Shown: piece by piece, positions 1 through 8,007 of the stretch | How the letters are laid out: each line of letters begins with the position of its first letter | Position numbering within the stretch: the first letter of the stretch is position 1 | Assembly: GCA_963836605.1 (NCBI GenBank) | Contig: CAWIKB010000008.1 | Coordinates: 62,001 to 126,000, forward strand | Direction: 5' to 3' | From: Bog-473 sp963836605 | Lineage (GTDB): Bacteria; Actinomycetota; Acidimicrobiia; Acidimicrobiales; RAAP-2 | DNA length: 64,000 bases | Made by a program: the position numbers and the translations under genes | The notes under the pieces: model-generated | Database searches by the model: none | What the model saw: only the letters and a program-made list of their open reading frames with translations | What the model was told of the DNA's origin: nothing

Positions 1-361
1 CCGTGGTAGTGGAGGTTCCGACTTGGGTGGCTGCCCGTCCGAGGGCCTCTTTGGCCGAAGCCGAGAGGGCGCCGAAGCTCATGCCGGCGATGGTGATCGG
101 GATGTCGAGCTCGAGTGGCGTCGCCCCGTGCCGGCCGCCGAGCACGGTCTTGGTCTCGCATCGTTCCCGGTAGCCCTCGAGGGGGTAGCGCGACACCGAG
201 GCGGTCAAGAAGACGAGGTCGTCGAAAGTGGGGAGTGAACGCCGCGCGCCGAGCCCGCGGATGGGGTACTGGCCGGTTGTCGCCATTTCGTGGACCCGCG
301 CGATCACGTCGGGTGGGAAGCTGGCGTTGGGTGGGTCGACGGCCTCGGGGGGATCGGCCAT
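1..361 (-). CDS. FMN-binding glutamate synthase domain protein (GlxD/MgsC-like), partial
   Basis: This is the N-terminal part (about 120 residues) of a protein homologous to the central/FMN region of glutamate synthase; the rest lies beyond the left edge. The ATG at 361-359 overlaps the TGA of the upstream gene by one base, so translation is probably coupled. Seen near the edge is ITIAGMSFGALSASAKEALG, the conserved opening of the FMN barrel in this family. With the amidotransferase and GXGXG proteins upstream it rebuilds a split glutamate synthase, as in GlxBCD of rhizobia, N-methylglutamate synthase (MgsABC), or the set beside type III-like glutamine synthetase in mycobacteria. Whether the product is glutamate or an N-substituted glutamate cannot be told from sequence. 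Confidence 0.85.
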   Translation of the reverse strand, partial: MADPPEAVDPPNASFPPDVIARVHEMATTGQYPIRGLGARRSLPTFDDLVFLTASVSRYPLEGYRERCETKTVLGGRHGATPLELDIPITIAGMSFGALSASAKEALGRAATQVGTSTTT

Positions 362-1134
362 CAGTACGCGCTGTGGGTGTGCGTCGAGAAGTGGTAGAGC
401 TGGCGCGCTGAGGCAACCCGGGTGACGTTCTCGGGTTCGATGTGGTCGAAGCCGCTGGTCTCGACCAGGCGTTTTACTTCCAGGACGTCCTGGTCGCTCA
501 GCTCCTCGACCACGGCGTCGGCGCCGAGGGAGGCGATCGCCCCGGAAACGTAGATCACGGCCTCGTAGAGCGAGTCGCCCAGGGCGTGCCCGGCGTCACC
601 TCCGATGAGGATGGTGCCTGCCTGGGCCATGAAGCCCGTCATGGCACCGGCGTCGCCGGCGATGACCAGCGCGGCGCCTTTGAGCGAGATCCCCGCTCGC
701 AGGGATGCGTCCCCTTCGATGATGATGTGGCCGCCCCTCGCACTGGATCCGGCGCTCTGCGACGCGCCGCCGCGCACCCGGACCGAGCCCCCCATGAGGT
801 TCTCGCCCACCGACCAACCGACGAAGCCGTCCACGACCATGTCGGGCCCGGACCCGTCCCCTTGGCCGCACTGGCCCCCGAGGAAGTAGCCGGCGTTGCC
901 CTCCACGGTGATGGCGACGTTGTTGGCGACCCCGACCGCCAGGTTGTGACGTCCCCGGGGCTGGACGACCCGGACCTCGGCCCCGTCGGGCAGGGCCTGC
1001 AGGACGCGGTTCACCCCCCGGATGCCGAGCGCGGCGCAGTCGAGGGGACCCGAGGCGGGTTGGGGGATGCCGGACCGCTCGGCCACGGCGGGCACGTCGC
1101 CGAGACCGGTTCGATCTGCGGTCAGCGGCTCCAC
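361..1134 (-). CDS. GXGXG-motif glutamate synthase domain protein (GlxC/MgsB-like)
   Basis: About 257 residues with a GTG start at 1134. It matches the C-terminal GXGXG beta-helix domain of the glutamate synthase alpha subunit as a stand-alone protein: regular glycine-rich turns such as VEGNAGYFLGGQCGQGDGSG, VRGGASQSAGSSARGGHIIIEGDAS and ILIGGDAGHALGDS. In glutamate synthase this domain is structural and helps arrange the ammonia tunnel between the amidotransferase and FMN sites. It overlaps the upstream amidotransferase stop by 13 bases and the downstream FMN gene by one, so the three are one operon and very likely one complex. No catalytic residues are expected here. Confidence 0.88.
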   Translation of the reverse strand: MEPLTADRTGLGDVPAVAERSGIPQPASGPLDCAALGIRGVNRVLQALPDGAEVRVVQPRGRHNLAVGVANNVAITVEGNAGYFLGGQCGQGDGSGPDMVVDGFVGWSVGENLMGGSVRVRGGASQSAGSSARGGHIIIEGDASLRAGISLKGAALVIAGDAGAMTGFMAQAGTILIGGDAGHALGDSLYEAVIYVSGAIASLGADAVVEELSDQDVLEVKRLVETSGFDHIEPENVTRVASARQLYHFSTHTHSAY

Positions 1135-2028
1135 GTGTAGACCTCCTCGGGTCGGGGCTCGAAGACGACGGCCTGCGCGATGCCGGGGAGTTCGGCCAGC
1201 GCTCTGTACTCGGAGGCCACGGCGACGTACCCCGCCGTCTCGGCGACGACCGCCGGCTTGCAGGCGAAGGCGTCGCGCACGACCGACATCGCCTCCGCGT
1301 TGGTGATGACAAGGGTGAAGAAGCCGTCCATCTCCTTGATGACCCAGCGGGTGGCCTCGTCGAGGTCGTCGCCCAACTCCAGGCGCTGCGCCAAGAAGCG
1401 GGCCGCGACCTCGGAGTCGTTGTCCGAGTCGAAGCGGACACGGTCGTCCTCGAGCCGGCGTCGGACGCTGGCGTAGTTGGAGAACGAACCGTTGTGCACG
1501 ACGCAGAGGTCACGGGCGGGCACGAAGGGGTGGGAGTGCAAGACGGTGACGGCGGACTCGGTGGCCATCCGGGTGTGGGCGACGGCGAGGTAGCCGTTCG
1601 ACTCAACGATGCCGTAGCGGGCGCAGGTGTCCGTCGGCCTCCCGGTGTCCTTGAGGACGCGGCAGGTTCTGTCCGGTGCCCAGCACGCGCACCTCTGGCC
1701 ACTCCCTACCGAGCAGGTCCCGTACAGTAGCGAACGAGCCCTCGGGAACGCCGATGACAAGGCCCGCACCGAAGCGCTGCAGCTCGGCCCCGTTGCTGCA
1801 CAGGTCAAGGAGAGCACAGCCGAGTCTCATCCAATCGACCTCGGTGTCGGCACCCAATGAGACACGCAGCAGGCCAGCTTGATCGGCGCGGAGGTCGTCG
1901 GCATAGACCGCGATCCCTGAAGAGTCGGGGCCGCGTTCGTCGAGCGCCTCGATCATTGGCACCAGGAGGGAGCCGAGCTCGGGTTCGAGGGAGGGGTCCC
2001 GGATCAGGAGCCCGACGACGCCGCACAT
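1122..2028 (-). pseudogene. class-II glutamine amidotransferase (GlxB/MgsA-like), frameshifted
   Basis: The start is fixed by MCGVVGLL at 2028: the Cys after Met is the N-terminal nucleophile of class-II (Ntn) glutamine amidotransferases. The N-terminal frame stays homologous up to VRVLGTGQNL. The reading then continues in another frame as RVLKDTGRPTDTCARYG...AVAHTRMATESAVTVLHSHPF...VHNGSFSNY, ending at 1122. One extra C on the coding strand near 1662 joins the two perfectly, so this is one gene of about 300 residues broken by one base. The role is to release ammonia from glutamine (or gamma-glutamylamide) for the neighbouring glutamate-synthase-like subunits. It sits one base after the upstream oxidoreductase stop. 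The break may be a sequencing indel or a real mutation. Confidence 0.85.
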
Positions 2029-2029
2029 C

Positions 2030-2719
2030 TCAGACGGCCGTTTCCGCCGCCCCGAGGCCGCCCATCGGGCGCCGGTAGCGCGCCACGTAGGCCGGCATCG
2101 GCGTGTCAATCCGCAGGGCGGGGTCCACGCGGGCGGGCTCGATCGTCGTCGACATGGGGATGACACCGGCCCAGATGTCGAGGTCATAGTCCTCCTCCTC
2201 GTCGAGCGGCCATCCGGTGCGAACTTTGGCCGAGGACTCGGCCAAGGGCAGTGCGAGGAGCATGGTGCTGCGCAGTTCCTTCTCGCTCGGGGGGCGGGCG
2301 TCGCCGGAGCGACCCGGGATGATGTGGTCCACGAGAAGGTCCAGGCCGGAGCGCTTCTCGCCGAGATCCCTGACCTCGGTGGCCTTACCGATGATGACGA
2401 CGGAGCGGTAGTTGATGTCGGTGTTGTAGGTGGAGCGGGCCACGACGAGCCCGTCCACCAAGGTCACCGTCATGCAGATCTCCACCCCGGTGGCCCGGGC
2501 GCCCCGGAAGAGTCGGCTGGCTGCGGAGCCGTGCAGATAGACGACATCGCCGCTGCGGCCGTAGGCGAGGGGGATGACCACCGGGAAGCCGCGGTCGGTG
2601 TGGAGCCCGACATGGCAGACGAAGCCCTCGTCCAAGATGGCGTCGACCGTTTCGCGGTCGTAGGCCGCCCGGTGCGCATAGCGGTGCAGCGTGGTGCGCT
2701 CCGAGGAGGGAATGCTCAC
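2030..2719 (-). CDS. pyridoxamine 5'-phosphate oxidase-like flavin-binding protein
   Basis: About 229 residues with a GTG start at 2719. The fold signature is that of the PNPOx-like split-barrel flavoproteins (NimA/PF12900 type): HVGLHTDRGFPVVIPLAYGRSGDVVYLHGSAASR followed by CMTVTLVDGLVVARSTYNTDINYRSVVIIGKA. These proteins bind FMN or F420 and reduce diverse substrates, and the substrate here is unknown. It is the first gene of the minus-strand nitrogen operon, its TGA one base before the amidotransferase ATG. A near-consensus promoter sits so close to the GTG that the mRNA should be almost leaderless. Its place in this operon suggests a redox helper for the split glutamate synthase, which is inference. 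Confidence 0.75.
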   Translation of the reverse strand: MSIPSSERTTLHRYAHRAAYDRETVDAILDEGFVCHVGLHTDRGFPVVIPLAYGRSGDVVYLHGSAASRLFRGARATGVEICMTVTLVDGLVVARSTYNTDINYRSVVIIGKATEVRDLGEKRSGLDLLVDHIIPGRSGDARPPSEKELRSTMLLALPLAESSAKVRTGWPLDEEEDYDLDIWAGVIPMSTTIEPARVDPALRIDTPMPAYVARYRRPMGGLGAAETAV

Positions 2720-2727
2720 GATGCTTC

Positions 2728-2755
2728 ATTATGACCTCCAAGTGTTGCCTGTCAA
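2728..2755 (-). promoter_or_regulatory. consensus promoter of the oxidoreductase/glutamate-synthase operon (near-leaderless)
   Basis: On the minus strand TTGACA (2755-2750) is followed after 16 bases by CATAAT (2733-2728). Transcription should start near 2721, only two or three bases before the GTG at 2719, so there is no room for a ribosome-binding site in the mRNA. Confidence 0.6.
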
Positions 2756-2813
2756 GAAACGGCGTAGAGGAATAAGCAACGGGAGCGGCCGCTCCGGCCT
2801 CGGCCCGGCCCAG

Positions 2814-2850
2814 TTAACCGAGACGCAACACTTCGCAACATCTTGGTAAC
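2814..2850. promoter_or_regulatory. candidate GlnR-like half-site array
   Basis: In the divergent control region lie TTAAC (2814), GCAAC (2825), GCAAC (2835) and GTAAC (2846), spaced 11, 10 and 11 bases. GlnR sites in Actinobacteria are built of GTnAC and GaAAC half-sites at 11-base steps. The match is imperfect (first half-site TTAAC, one 10-base step), so this is suggestive only. It would fit nitrogen-limitation control of both divergent operons. Confidence 0.3.
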
Positions 2851-2957
2851 CATTGGGGGTTTCCCATAGGGCAACATCGTTGAATCAGGAGGATTTGCAC
2901 CAGGACAGAAACGAGCAACCCCAGAGGCACGCAAGCGGGAGGAAGTGAAGCGTCACG

Positions 2958-4341
2958 GTGAGCACAGCGACTGTACCGAGTTCGAGCCCGACGACCGCAG
3001 TGGAGCTGAGGGAGGCCATCGCCCGCGATGGGGTCGACTTCCTCTTCGCCATGTTCGTCGACATGCACGGGAAGCCCTGCGCCAAGATGGTGCCGGTCTC
3101 CGCCCTCGACGGCCTGTTGGCGGACGGCGCCGGGTTTGCCGGGTTTGCCGCGGGACCCATGGGCCAGGCGCCGTCGTCACCCGACATCCTGGCCATGCCC
3201 GACCTGAACTCCTACATGCCGGCGCCGTGGCGACCTGGTCTCGGGATCATCCAGTGCGACCCCTACGTATTGGGCGAGCCGTGGCCGTTCGCCCCGCGCG
3301 TCATCTTGCGTAGGCAGATCGAGCGCCTGGCCGAAGCCGGCTACGCCCTCAAGGTCGGTGCCGAGGCGGAGTACTTCCTTGTCCGGCGCAACCCCGATGG
3401 CAGCATCGACGTCGCGGACCCGATGGACCAGGCCAAGGCGCCCTGTTACGACGCCCGTGCCCTGACCCGCATGTACGAACACCTGACCGCGGTGTCGCGC
3501 CACATGAATGCACTGGGTTGGGCCAACTACGCCAACGACCACGAGGACGCCAACGGACAGTTCGAGCAAAACTTCCGCTATGCCGATCCGTTGACCACGT
3601 CCGACCGCGTCATCGTCTTCCGCTACATGGTGCACTCTCTGGCCGCCGAGGCCGGCATGTTGGCGACGTTCATGCCCAAGCCGTTCTCGCACCTGACCGG
3701 CAACGGACTGCACATGCATCTCAGCCTCTGGGACCCGTCGGGCATCGAGCTCTGTGCCGCTGAGGACGACGAACGAGGCCTCGGGCTCTCCGAACTCGGC
3801 TACTCCTTCATCGCCGGACTGCTCGAGCACGCCGAAGCCCTCTGCGCCGTGACCTGTCCCACCGTCAACTCGTACAAGCGCTTGGCCGAGCGCGCCGCCG
3901 AACTCGGGCGCGGCATGGTCGCCCGTCTACGCCACCTACGGGGGCAACGACCGCACCCAGATGCTGCGCGTGCCTGACCCGGGCCGGGTTGAGGACCGCT
4001 GCATCGACGGCTCGGCCAACCCCTATCTCGCCCTGAGCGCACTCATTTCGGCGGGCATGGACGGGATCGAGCACGGGCTCGACCCGGGTGGTCCCTGCGA
4101 GCTCAACCTGCTGCAACTCGACGACGAGGAGGCGGCCGAGCTGGGGTTGCGGACCATGCCCATGACGCTGTGGCACGCGCTCGAGCATCTCGAGCGTGAC
4201 GACGTGCTGCGCGACGGCCTGGGCAAGACGCCGCAGGGGGACTACCTCGACTATTTCGTGGCCACCAAGCGCACCGAGGTGCGCGCTTCCCACGCCGAGG
4301 TCAGCCCCTGGGAGCTCGACCGCTACCTCCAGGCCTTCTGA
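2958..4341 (+). pseudogene. glnT: glutamine synthetase family enzyme (GlnT / gamma-glutamylmethylamide synthetase-like), frameshifted
   Basis: GTG start at 2958, total about 460 residues if repaired. The first frame has the beta-grasp start (GVDFLFAMFVDMHGKPCAKMVP), the metal/ATP region (KVGAEAEYFLV, GQFEQNF), GNGLHMHLSLWD and NSYKRL. The frame then runs into nonsense, while a second frame begins SGAAWSPVYATYGGNDRTQMLRVPDPGR and goes on to SANPYLALSA and the C-terminus. One extra base near 3903 explains the break. The enzyme makes glutamine, or a gamma-glutamylamide from an amine, with ATP. The neighbouring split glutamate synthase and permease match the GlnT/GlxBCD and GMAS/MgsABC arrangements. 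Ammonia versus methylamine as substrate is not decided by the sequence. Confidence 0.82.
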
Positions 4342-4411
4342 AAGCTCCGGACCCATGACACGCATCGACGACCACCGACCGACAGACCCAAAGCGCTGAG
4401 GAGAAGAGCCC

Positions 4412-6007
4412 ATGAGTGAAGAAGGAACCGCCGTGAGCGGCGCTCCCGCAGAGGTCGCGACCTCCCTGAGCAGGGGGACGAACTGGTGGGGCGCATTCGT
4501 GATCGGCCTGGCCGGCACCATCCTGGTGACCGGCATCGTCCCGTTCGCCGTCTCGTCCATGGGCGCGGCGGCCATTCCGGCCATCGCGCTTGTGGTGATC
4601 ATCGGCCTGATCGTCTGCTTGTGCATGGGCGAGCTGGCAGCTCTCCTGCCACACCGGACGGGCGGTATGCCTTCCTACGCGTACGACAGTTTCGAGCCGC
4701 TCGGGCACACGACGGCAAAGCACATCGGCGGTGTCTCGGGCTGGGGGTACTGGCTCGGCTGGTTCCCCGTGGCGCCCATCAACATGCTTCTGGCCGCCGG
4801 TTACATCGCCGTGCTCTTCCACGTGCCGCTCGGCCGGAGCTTCTCGCCGCTCGGCACCTTGGGCACGCCCGTCACCATGGGTGTGCTCCTCATCACCTTC
4901 GTCGGTCTGATCGGGCTGTTCATTCCGTGCTACCTCGGGATCCGACTCGGGGCCAGGTTCGCCACCATCCTCGGGGTGACGTCGATGGTGCCCCTGACCC
5001 TGTTGATCCTTCTGCCGATTTTCAAGCCGTCCAGCTTCCACTGGTCGAACATCTCGGGCTTCCACTACGCCAACCCGGCGAGCTCGGGGACCATCTTCTT
5101 CCTCGCCTGGATCTTCGTCATCTCGTGGAACGCCATCGCCATGGAGGCGGCGGCGTGCTACATCGGCGAGTGCCGCGACCCGGCCCGTGACGCCAAGATC
5201 GCCCTGACGGCCGAGGGCCTCTACGGCGTATTCGTCTATATCGGCACGGCGATCGTCTTCGTGGGGGTCCTGGGCGCCTCACTGAAGACGGCGGACCCGC
5301 TCACTCTGTACACGAGCTTCTGTGACCATATTTTCGGCAATGCGGCGTGGGTGAAATACGTCATCGGGATCCCGCTGATCTTCGCCCTCCTGCTCTCGGT
5401 GCTCAACGCGATCATGGGCGTGGCCCGGTCGCTGTTCCAGGCCTCCGAGGACCGGCTGCTGCCCCGCTTCTTCGAGCACAAGAACAAGCACCACGTGCCG
5501 GACCGCGCCATGGCCTTCAACGTGGTCTGCGCGCTCATCGTGAGCCTCTTCGGCTCCCCGGTGCGCATCTACATCTTCTCCAACGTCGGCTACATCGTCG
5601 CCGTGGCGGCGTCGATGTACGGGTACTTCCTCCTGCGCCAGTTCCGACCGGAGCGGGTCAGCCCGTTCCGTATGCCGGGTTGGTTCCGGTGGATCGCGTT
5701 GGCGTGCGCTCTCTTCCTCACCTTCGACTACTTCGTGGGCGGCTGGAATTCCCCTGACATCGTGGTCGGACCGGGACAGGGCCATTTCCTCTACATCTTG
5801 GGCTTGGTGATCGTGGCGGCCTACGTGCCCCTCTACTGGTGGCGCAAGATGAGCGACAAGCGGCGGGGAATCGACACCTCAGAGGCCATGCCGCTGGTCC
5901 TCGGTTCCCCCGGCGGCATCGACCTGGGCGAGACCACCGGGCCCACGGTGGTCATGCCCGAAGCCATGCCGAGCCGGTCCACGATGCAGGCCGAGACCGA
6001 GCGGTGA
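4412..6007 (+). CDS. APC-family amino acid permease
   Basis: 531 residues with about 12 hydrophobic segments, starting after GGAGAAGAG. The N-terminal segment GAFVIGLAGTILVTGIVPFAVSSMGAAAIPAIALVVIIGLIV and the GELAALLPHRTGGMPSYAYDSFEPLG stretch match the substrate-binding first helices of APC amino acid/polyamine permeases. It lies 70 bases after the glutamine-synthetase-like gene and its TGA overlaps the GTG of the next gene, so all belong to one operon. It probably imports the amino acid or amine handled by the cluster. The hydrophilic C-terminal tail of about 50 residues has no assigned role. Confidence 0.85.
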   Translation: MSEEGTAVSGAPAEVATSLSRGTNWWGAFVIGLAGTILVTGIVPFAVSSMGAAAIPAIALVVIIGLIVCLCMGELAALLPHRTGGMPSYAYDSFEPLGHTTAKHIGGVSGWGYWLGWFPVAPINMLLAAGYIAVLFHVPLGRSFSPLGTLGTPVTMGVLLITFVGLIGLFIPCYLGIRLGARFATILGVTSMVPLTLLILLPIFKPSSFHWSNISGFHYANPASSGTIFFLAWIFVISWNAIAMEAAACYIGECRDPARDAKIALTAEGLYGVFVYIGTAIVFVGVLGASLKTADPLTLYTSFCDHIFGNAAWVKYVIGIPLIFALLLSVLNAIMGVARSLFQASEDRLLPRFFEHKNKHHVPDRAMAFNVVCALIVSLFGSPVRIYIFSNVGYIVAVAASMYGYFLLRQFRPERVSPFRMPGWFRWIALACALFLTFDYFVGGWNSPDIVVGPGQGHFLYILGLVIVAAYVPLYWWRKMSDKRRGIDTSEAMPLVLGSPGGIDLGETTGPTVVMPEAMPSRSTMQAETER

Positions 6008-6525
6008 CGGTGACGGCGCCGGCCACGGATGCGCAGAGCTCGGGCTCCCCGGTCCGAAGGAAGTTCGGTCGGCGGAAGTTCGACAAGCAGCCGACCCAGG
6101 CGGCGGCGGTGCTCATCGCCTCCAACGGGGAAAAGATCCCAGGGGCGGCCGTCCGGCAGGCGCTGCGCATCAGTGCCGGGGAGCCCGTGGCCGTGGTTGC
6201 GATAGCCCGCATCTACGGCTCGTCGCTCGGCCTGCCCAACCCGGGCCTGATGCCGACCAGGAAGGAGATGGACGAACAGAAGGGGATCGTACAGGGGGCT
6301 GTGTCCGCCATTGAGAAGGGCGGATCGGAGGCCTGGGGCCAGATCGCGGCCACGCGGCGGCCATCCAAGACGATTGCGCAGGCGGCGGCGGCCCGGAGCG
6401 TCCAGCACGTGCTCGTGGTCCGGCCCGAGAAGGTGGGGTGGCGCCTCTTCGTCGAGGGCGACGTTGCCAAGGAGGTGGCGAAGAGGCTCGGTCCCGGAGT
6501 CACCGTCGAGGGCGTGAGTCCCTGA
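6004..6525 (+). CDS. UspA-like hypothetical protein
   Basis: About 173 residues from a GTG at 6004 that overlaps the permease stop (GTGA), which decides the start over an upstream ATG lying inside the permease. The N-terminal 35 residues are basic and low in structure. The core, QAAAVLIASNGEKIPGAAVRQALRISAGEPVAVVAIARIYG and ending ARSVQHVLVVRPEKVGWRLFVEGDVA, has the pattern of a universal-stress-protein nucleotide-binding fold (beta strand, long helix, beta strand). The classical G-2x-G-9x-G ATP motif is not clear. A regulatory partner of the permease is possible, as UspA domains are often found fused or linked to APC transporters. Confidence 0.55.
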   Translation: MTVTAPATDAQSSGSPVRRKFGRRKFDKQPTQAAAVLIASNGEKIPGAAVRQALRISAGEPVAVVAIARIYGSSLGLPNPGLMPTRKEMDEQKGIVQGAVSAIEKGGSEAWGQIAATRRPSKTIAQAAAARSVQHVLVVRPEKVGWRLFVEGDVAKEVAKRLGPGVTVEGVSP

Positions 6526-6608
6526 CCTGATCCATCCGCCCCCGTTCCCAGCAGGTGCCCGAGAAGAGCACCGAACACAGAAGCGATTCAGAAGGAGGAG
6601 CACACGAC

Positions 6609-7067
6609 ATGTATCTGAGCATGCAGCGGGTCCGCTTCAGCAGCCCCGACGCCTATGACAAATTCCGCACGGTCTTCAACGACGTGCGCCATCACCTCAT
6701 GAACAAGGCGGGCTTCGTGCACCTCACCTGGTGGGAACACCCCGACGAGCCCGGTTGGTACAACGAGATCTCCATGTGGACGAGTAAGGAGGCGGTGGAT
6801 GACTGGCACATGGACACCTACCACAAGCACGCCAAGGAGTGGGCGGCCAACGGCGCCATCATGGAGGACCTCATCACCAACTTCGAGCTCAAGGCCACCA
6901 GGCTGCTGCGCATCTGCCCCACCTGCGGCACGCTGCAGGACAAGGAATACGACCTGGCGACGGAGCAGAAGACGCTGTCGGAGCCCTGTCCGAATTGCGG
7001 CTTCAACTTCCCAGTGGCCAAGGAGACGGACAACAGCACGGCGGTGTTCAAAGACGTGATGATGTAG
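6609..7067 (+). CDS. ABM-like domain plus C-terminal zinc ribbon protein
   Basis: 152 residues, with the start after a strong GGAGGAG site. Residues 1-95 look like an antibiotic-biosynthesis-monooxygenase/dimeric alpha-beta barrel domain (AYDKFRTVFNDVRHHLMNKAGFVHLTWWEHPDEPGWYNEISMW). Residues 103-130 form a four-cysteine zinc ribbon, CPTC followed 20 residues later by CPNC. It is the last gene of the plus-strand nitrogen operon. The pairing of the two domains is unusual to me. The zinc ribbon could bind metal or mediate protein contacts, and I do not know its reaction. Confidence 0.7.
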   Translation: MYLSMQRVRFSSPDAYDKFRTVFNDVRHHLMNKAGFVHLTWWEHPDEPGWYNEISMWTSKEAVDDWHMDTYHKHAKEWAANGAIMEDLITNFELKATRLLRICPTCGTLQDKEYDLATEQKTLSEPCPNCGFNFPVAKETDNSTAVFKDVMM

Positions 7068-7153
7068 CTCTCGCGACCTCCGCTGCATCGGGCCTGTCGG
7101 ATCCCACCGCGGTTGACTGCGAGTCTTGACAGCTCGAAACGATAATTTGGCGC

Positions 7154-7951
7154 ATGGCCAGGACCGTTCTGCTTGATATCGATGGTGTCCTCACCATCTC
7201 CTGGAGGCCTCTGCCTGGGGCAGCCGAGACGCTCCGGTGGCTGGGCAACGAGGGAATCGGCTTTGGTCTCGTCACCAATACGTCGTCAAAGTCCCGCCGC
7301 GAAATCGCAGCCATTCTGAGGGATGGAGGAATGGACGTCGACATTCCGAGGATCTTCACTGCCGTCTCGAGCGCGGCGCGATACCTCACGACGCGTTATC
7401 CGTCTGCCCGATGTCTGGTCATAAACGAAGGGTCGCTCGATGACGATCTCACCGGAGTCGATATCGTCGGACCCGACTCTCCGAATGTCGTGCTCCTCGG
7501 CGGTGCCGGCGCAAGTATCGGTTATGGCGAGCTCGACGCCATCTTCAAGCTGGCGCTGGCCGGTGTGCCGATCATCGCTTTGCACCGTAATACGCGCTTT
7601 CAGACCGCCGAGGGCCCGGCCTTGGACATGGGCGCCTTCATCGTCGGGCTGGAAGCGGCCGCCGGCATCGAGATCCCAGTTGTCGGAAAACCGGCTCCAG
7701 AGTTCTTCCGCGCCGCGCTCCTCGAGCTGGATGCTGACATCAACGAGGCAATGGTGGTCGGAGACGACATCGACTCCGATGTGCGGGGCGGGCAGGCGGT
7801 TGGTATGACCGGCGTCCTGGTAAAGACCGGAAAGTTTCGTTCCAGCGACCTGGAGACTGAGGGCCCAGCTCCCGATCACCTGATCGAAGATATCCGGCAA
7901 TTGCCCGAACTTTTGGGAGCCGAGGGGTTGAGCGGGCTTCCTCCCGTATGA
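7154..7951 (+). CDS. HAD-superfamily IIA phosphatase (LHPP/NagD-like)
   Basis: 265 residues. HAD motif I is LLDIDGVLT (nucleophile Asp in DxDG), motif II lies in LVTNTSSKSRREI, the Lys motif in VVGKPAPEFF and motif III in MVVGDDIDSDVRGGQAVGMTGVLVKTGK. The cap between motifs II and III and the length fit the TIGR01458 group that contains the phospholysine/phosphohistidine inorganic pyrophosphate phosphatase LHPP. It hydrolyses a small phosphate compound in the cytoplasm and the natural substrate is unknown. It stands alone and is followed by a strong hairpin between it and the convergent channel gene. Confidence 0.85.
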   Translation: MARTVLLDIDGVLTISWRPLPGAAETLRWLGNEGIGFGLVTNTSSKSRREIAAILRDGGMDVDIPRIFTAVSSAARYLTTRYPSARCLVINEGSLDDDLTGVDIVGPDSPNVVLLGGAGASIGYGELDAIFKLALAGVPIIALHRNTRFQTAEGPALDMGAFIVGLEAAAGIEIPVVGKPAPEFFRAALLELDADINEAMVVGDDIDSDVRGGQAVGMTGVLVKTGKFRSSDLETEGPAPDHLIEDIRQLPELLGAEGLSGLPPV

Positions 7952-7952
7952 C

Positions 7953-7993
7953 GGACATCCACCCTTGGGGACGCGGCTCCAGGGAGGATGTCC
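7953..7993. terminator. hairpin between convergent genes
   Basis: GGACATCC (7953-7960) pairs perfectly with GGATGTCC (7986-7993), and after one mismatch CCCT/AGGG extends the stem. It lies exactly between the ends of the HAD gene and the channel gene and probably terminates both. There is no long T run. Confidence 0.6.
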
Positions 7994-8007
7994 AACGATG
8001 GGCCAGG

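Noticed and set aside
4301..5065. 254-codon minus-strand ORF
   Set aside because: Antisense of the amino acid permease with skewed composition and no motifs.
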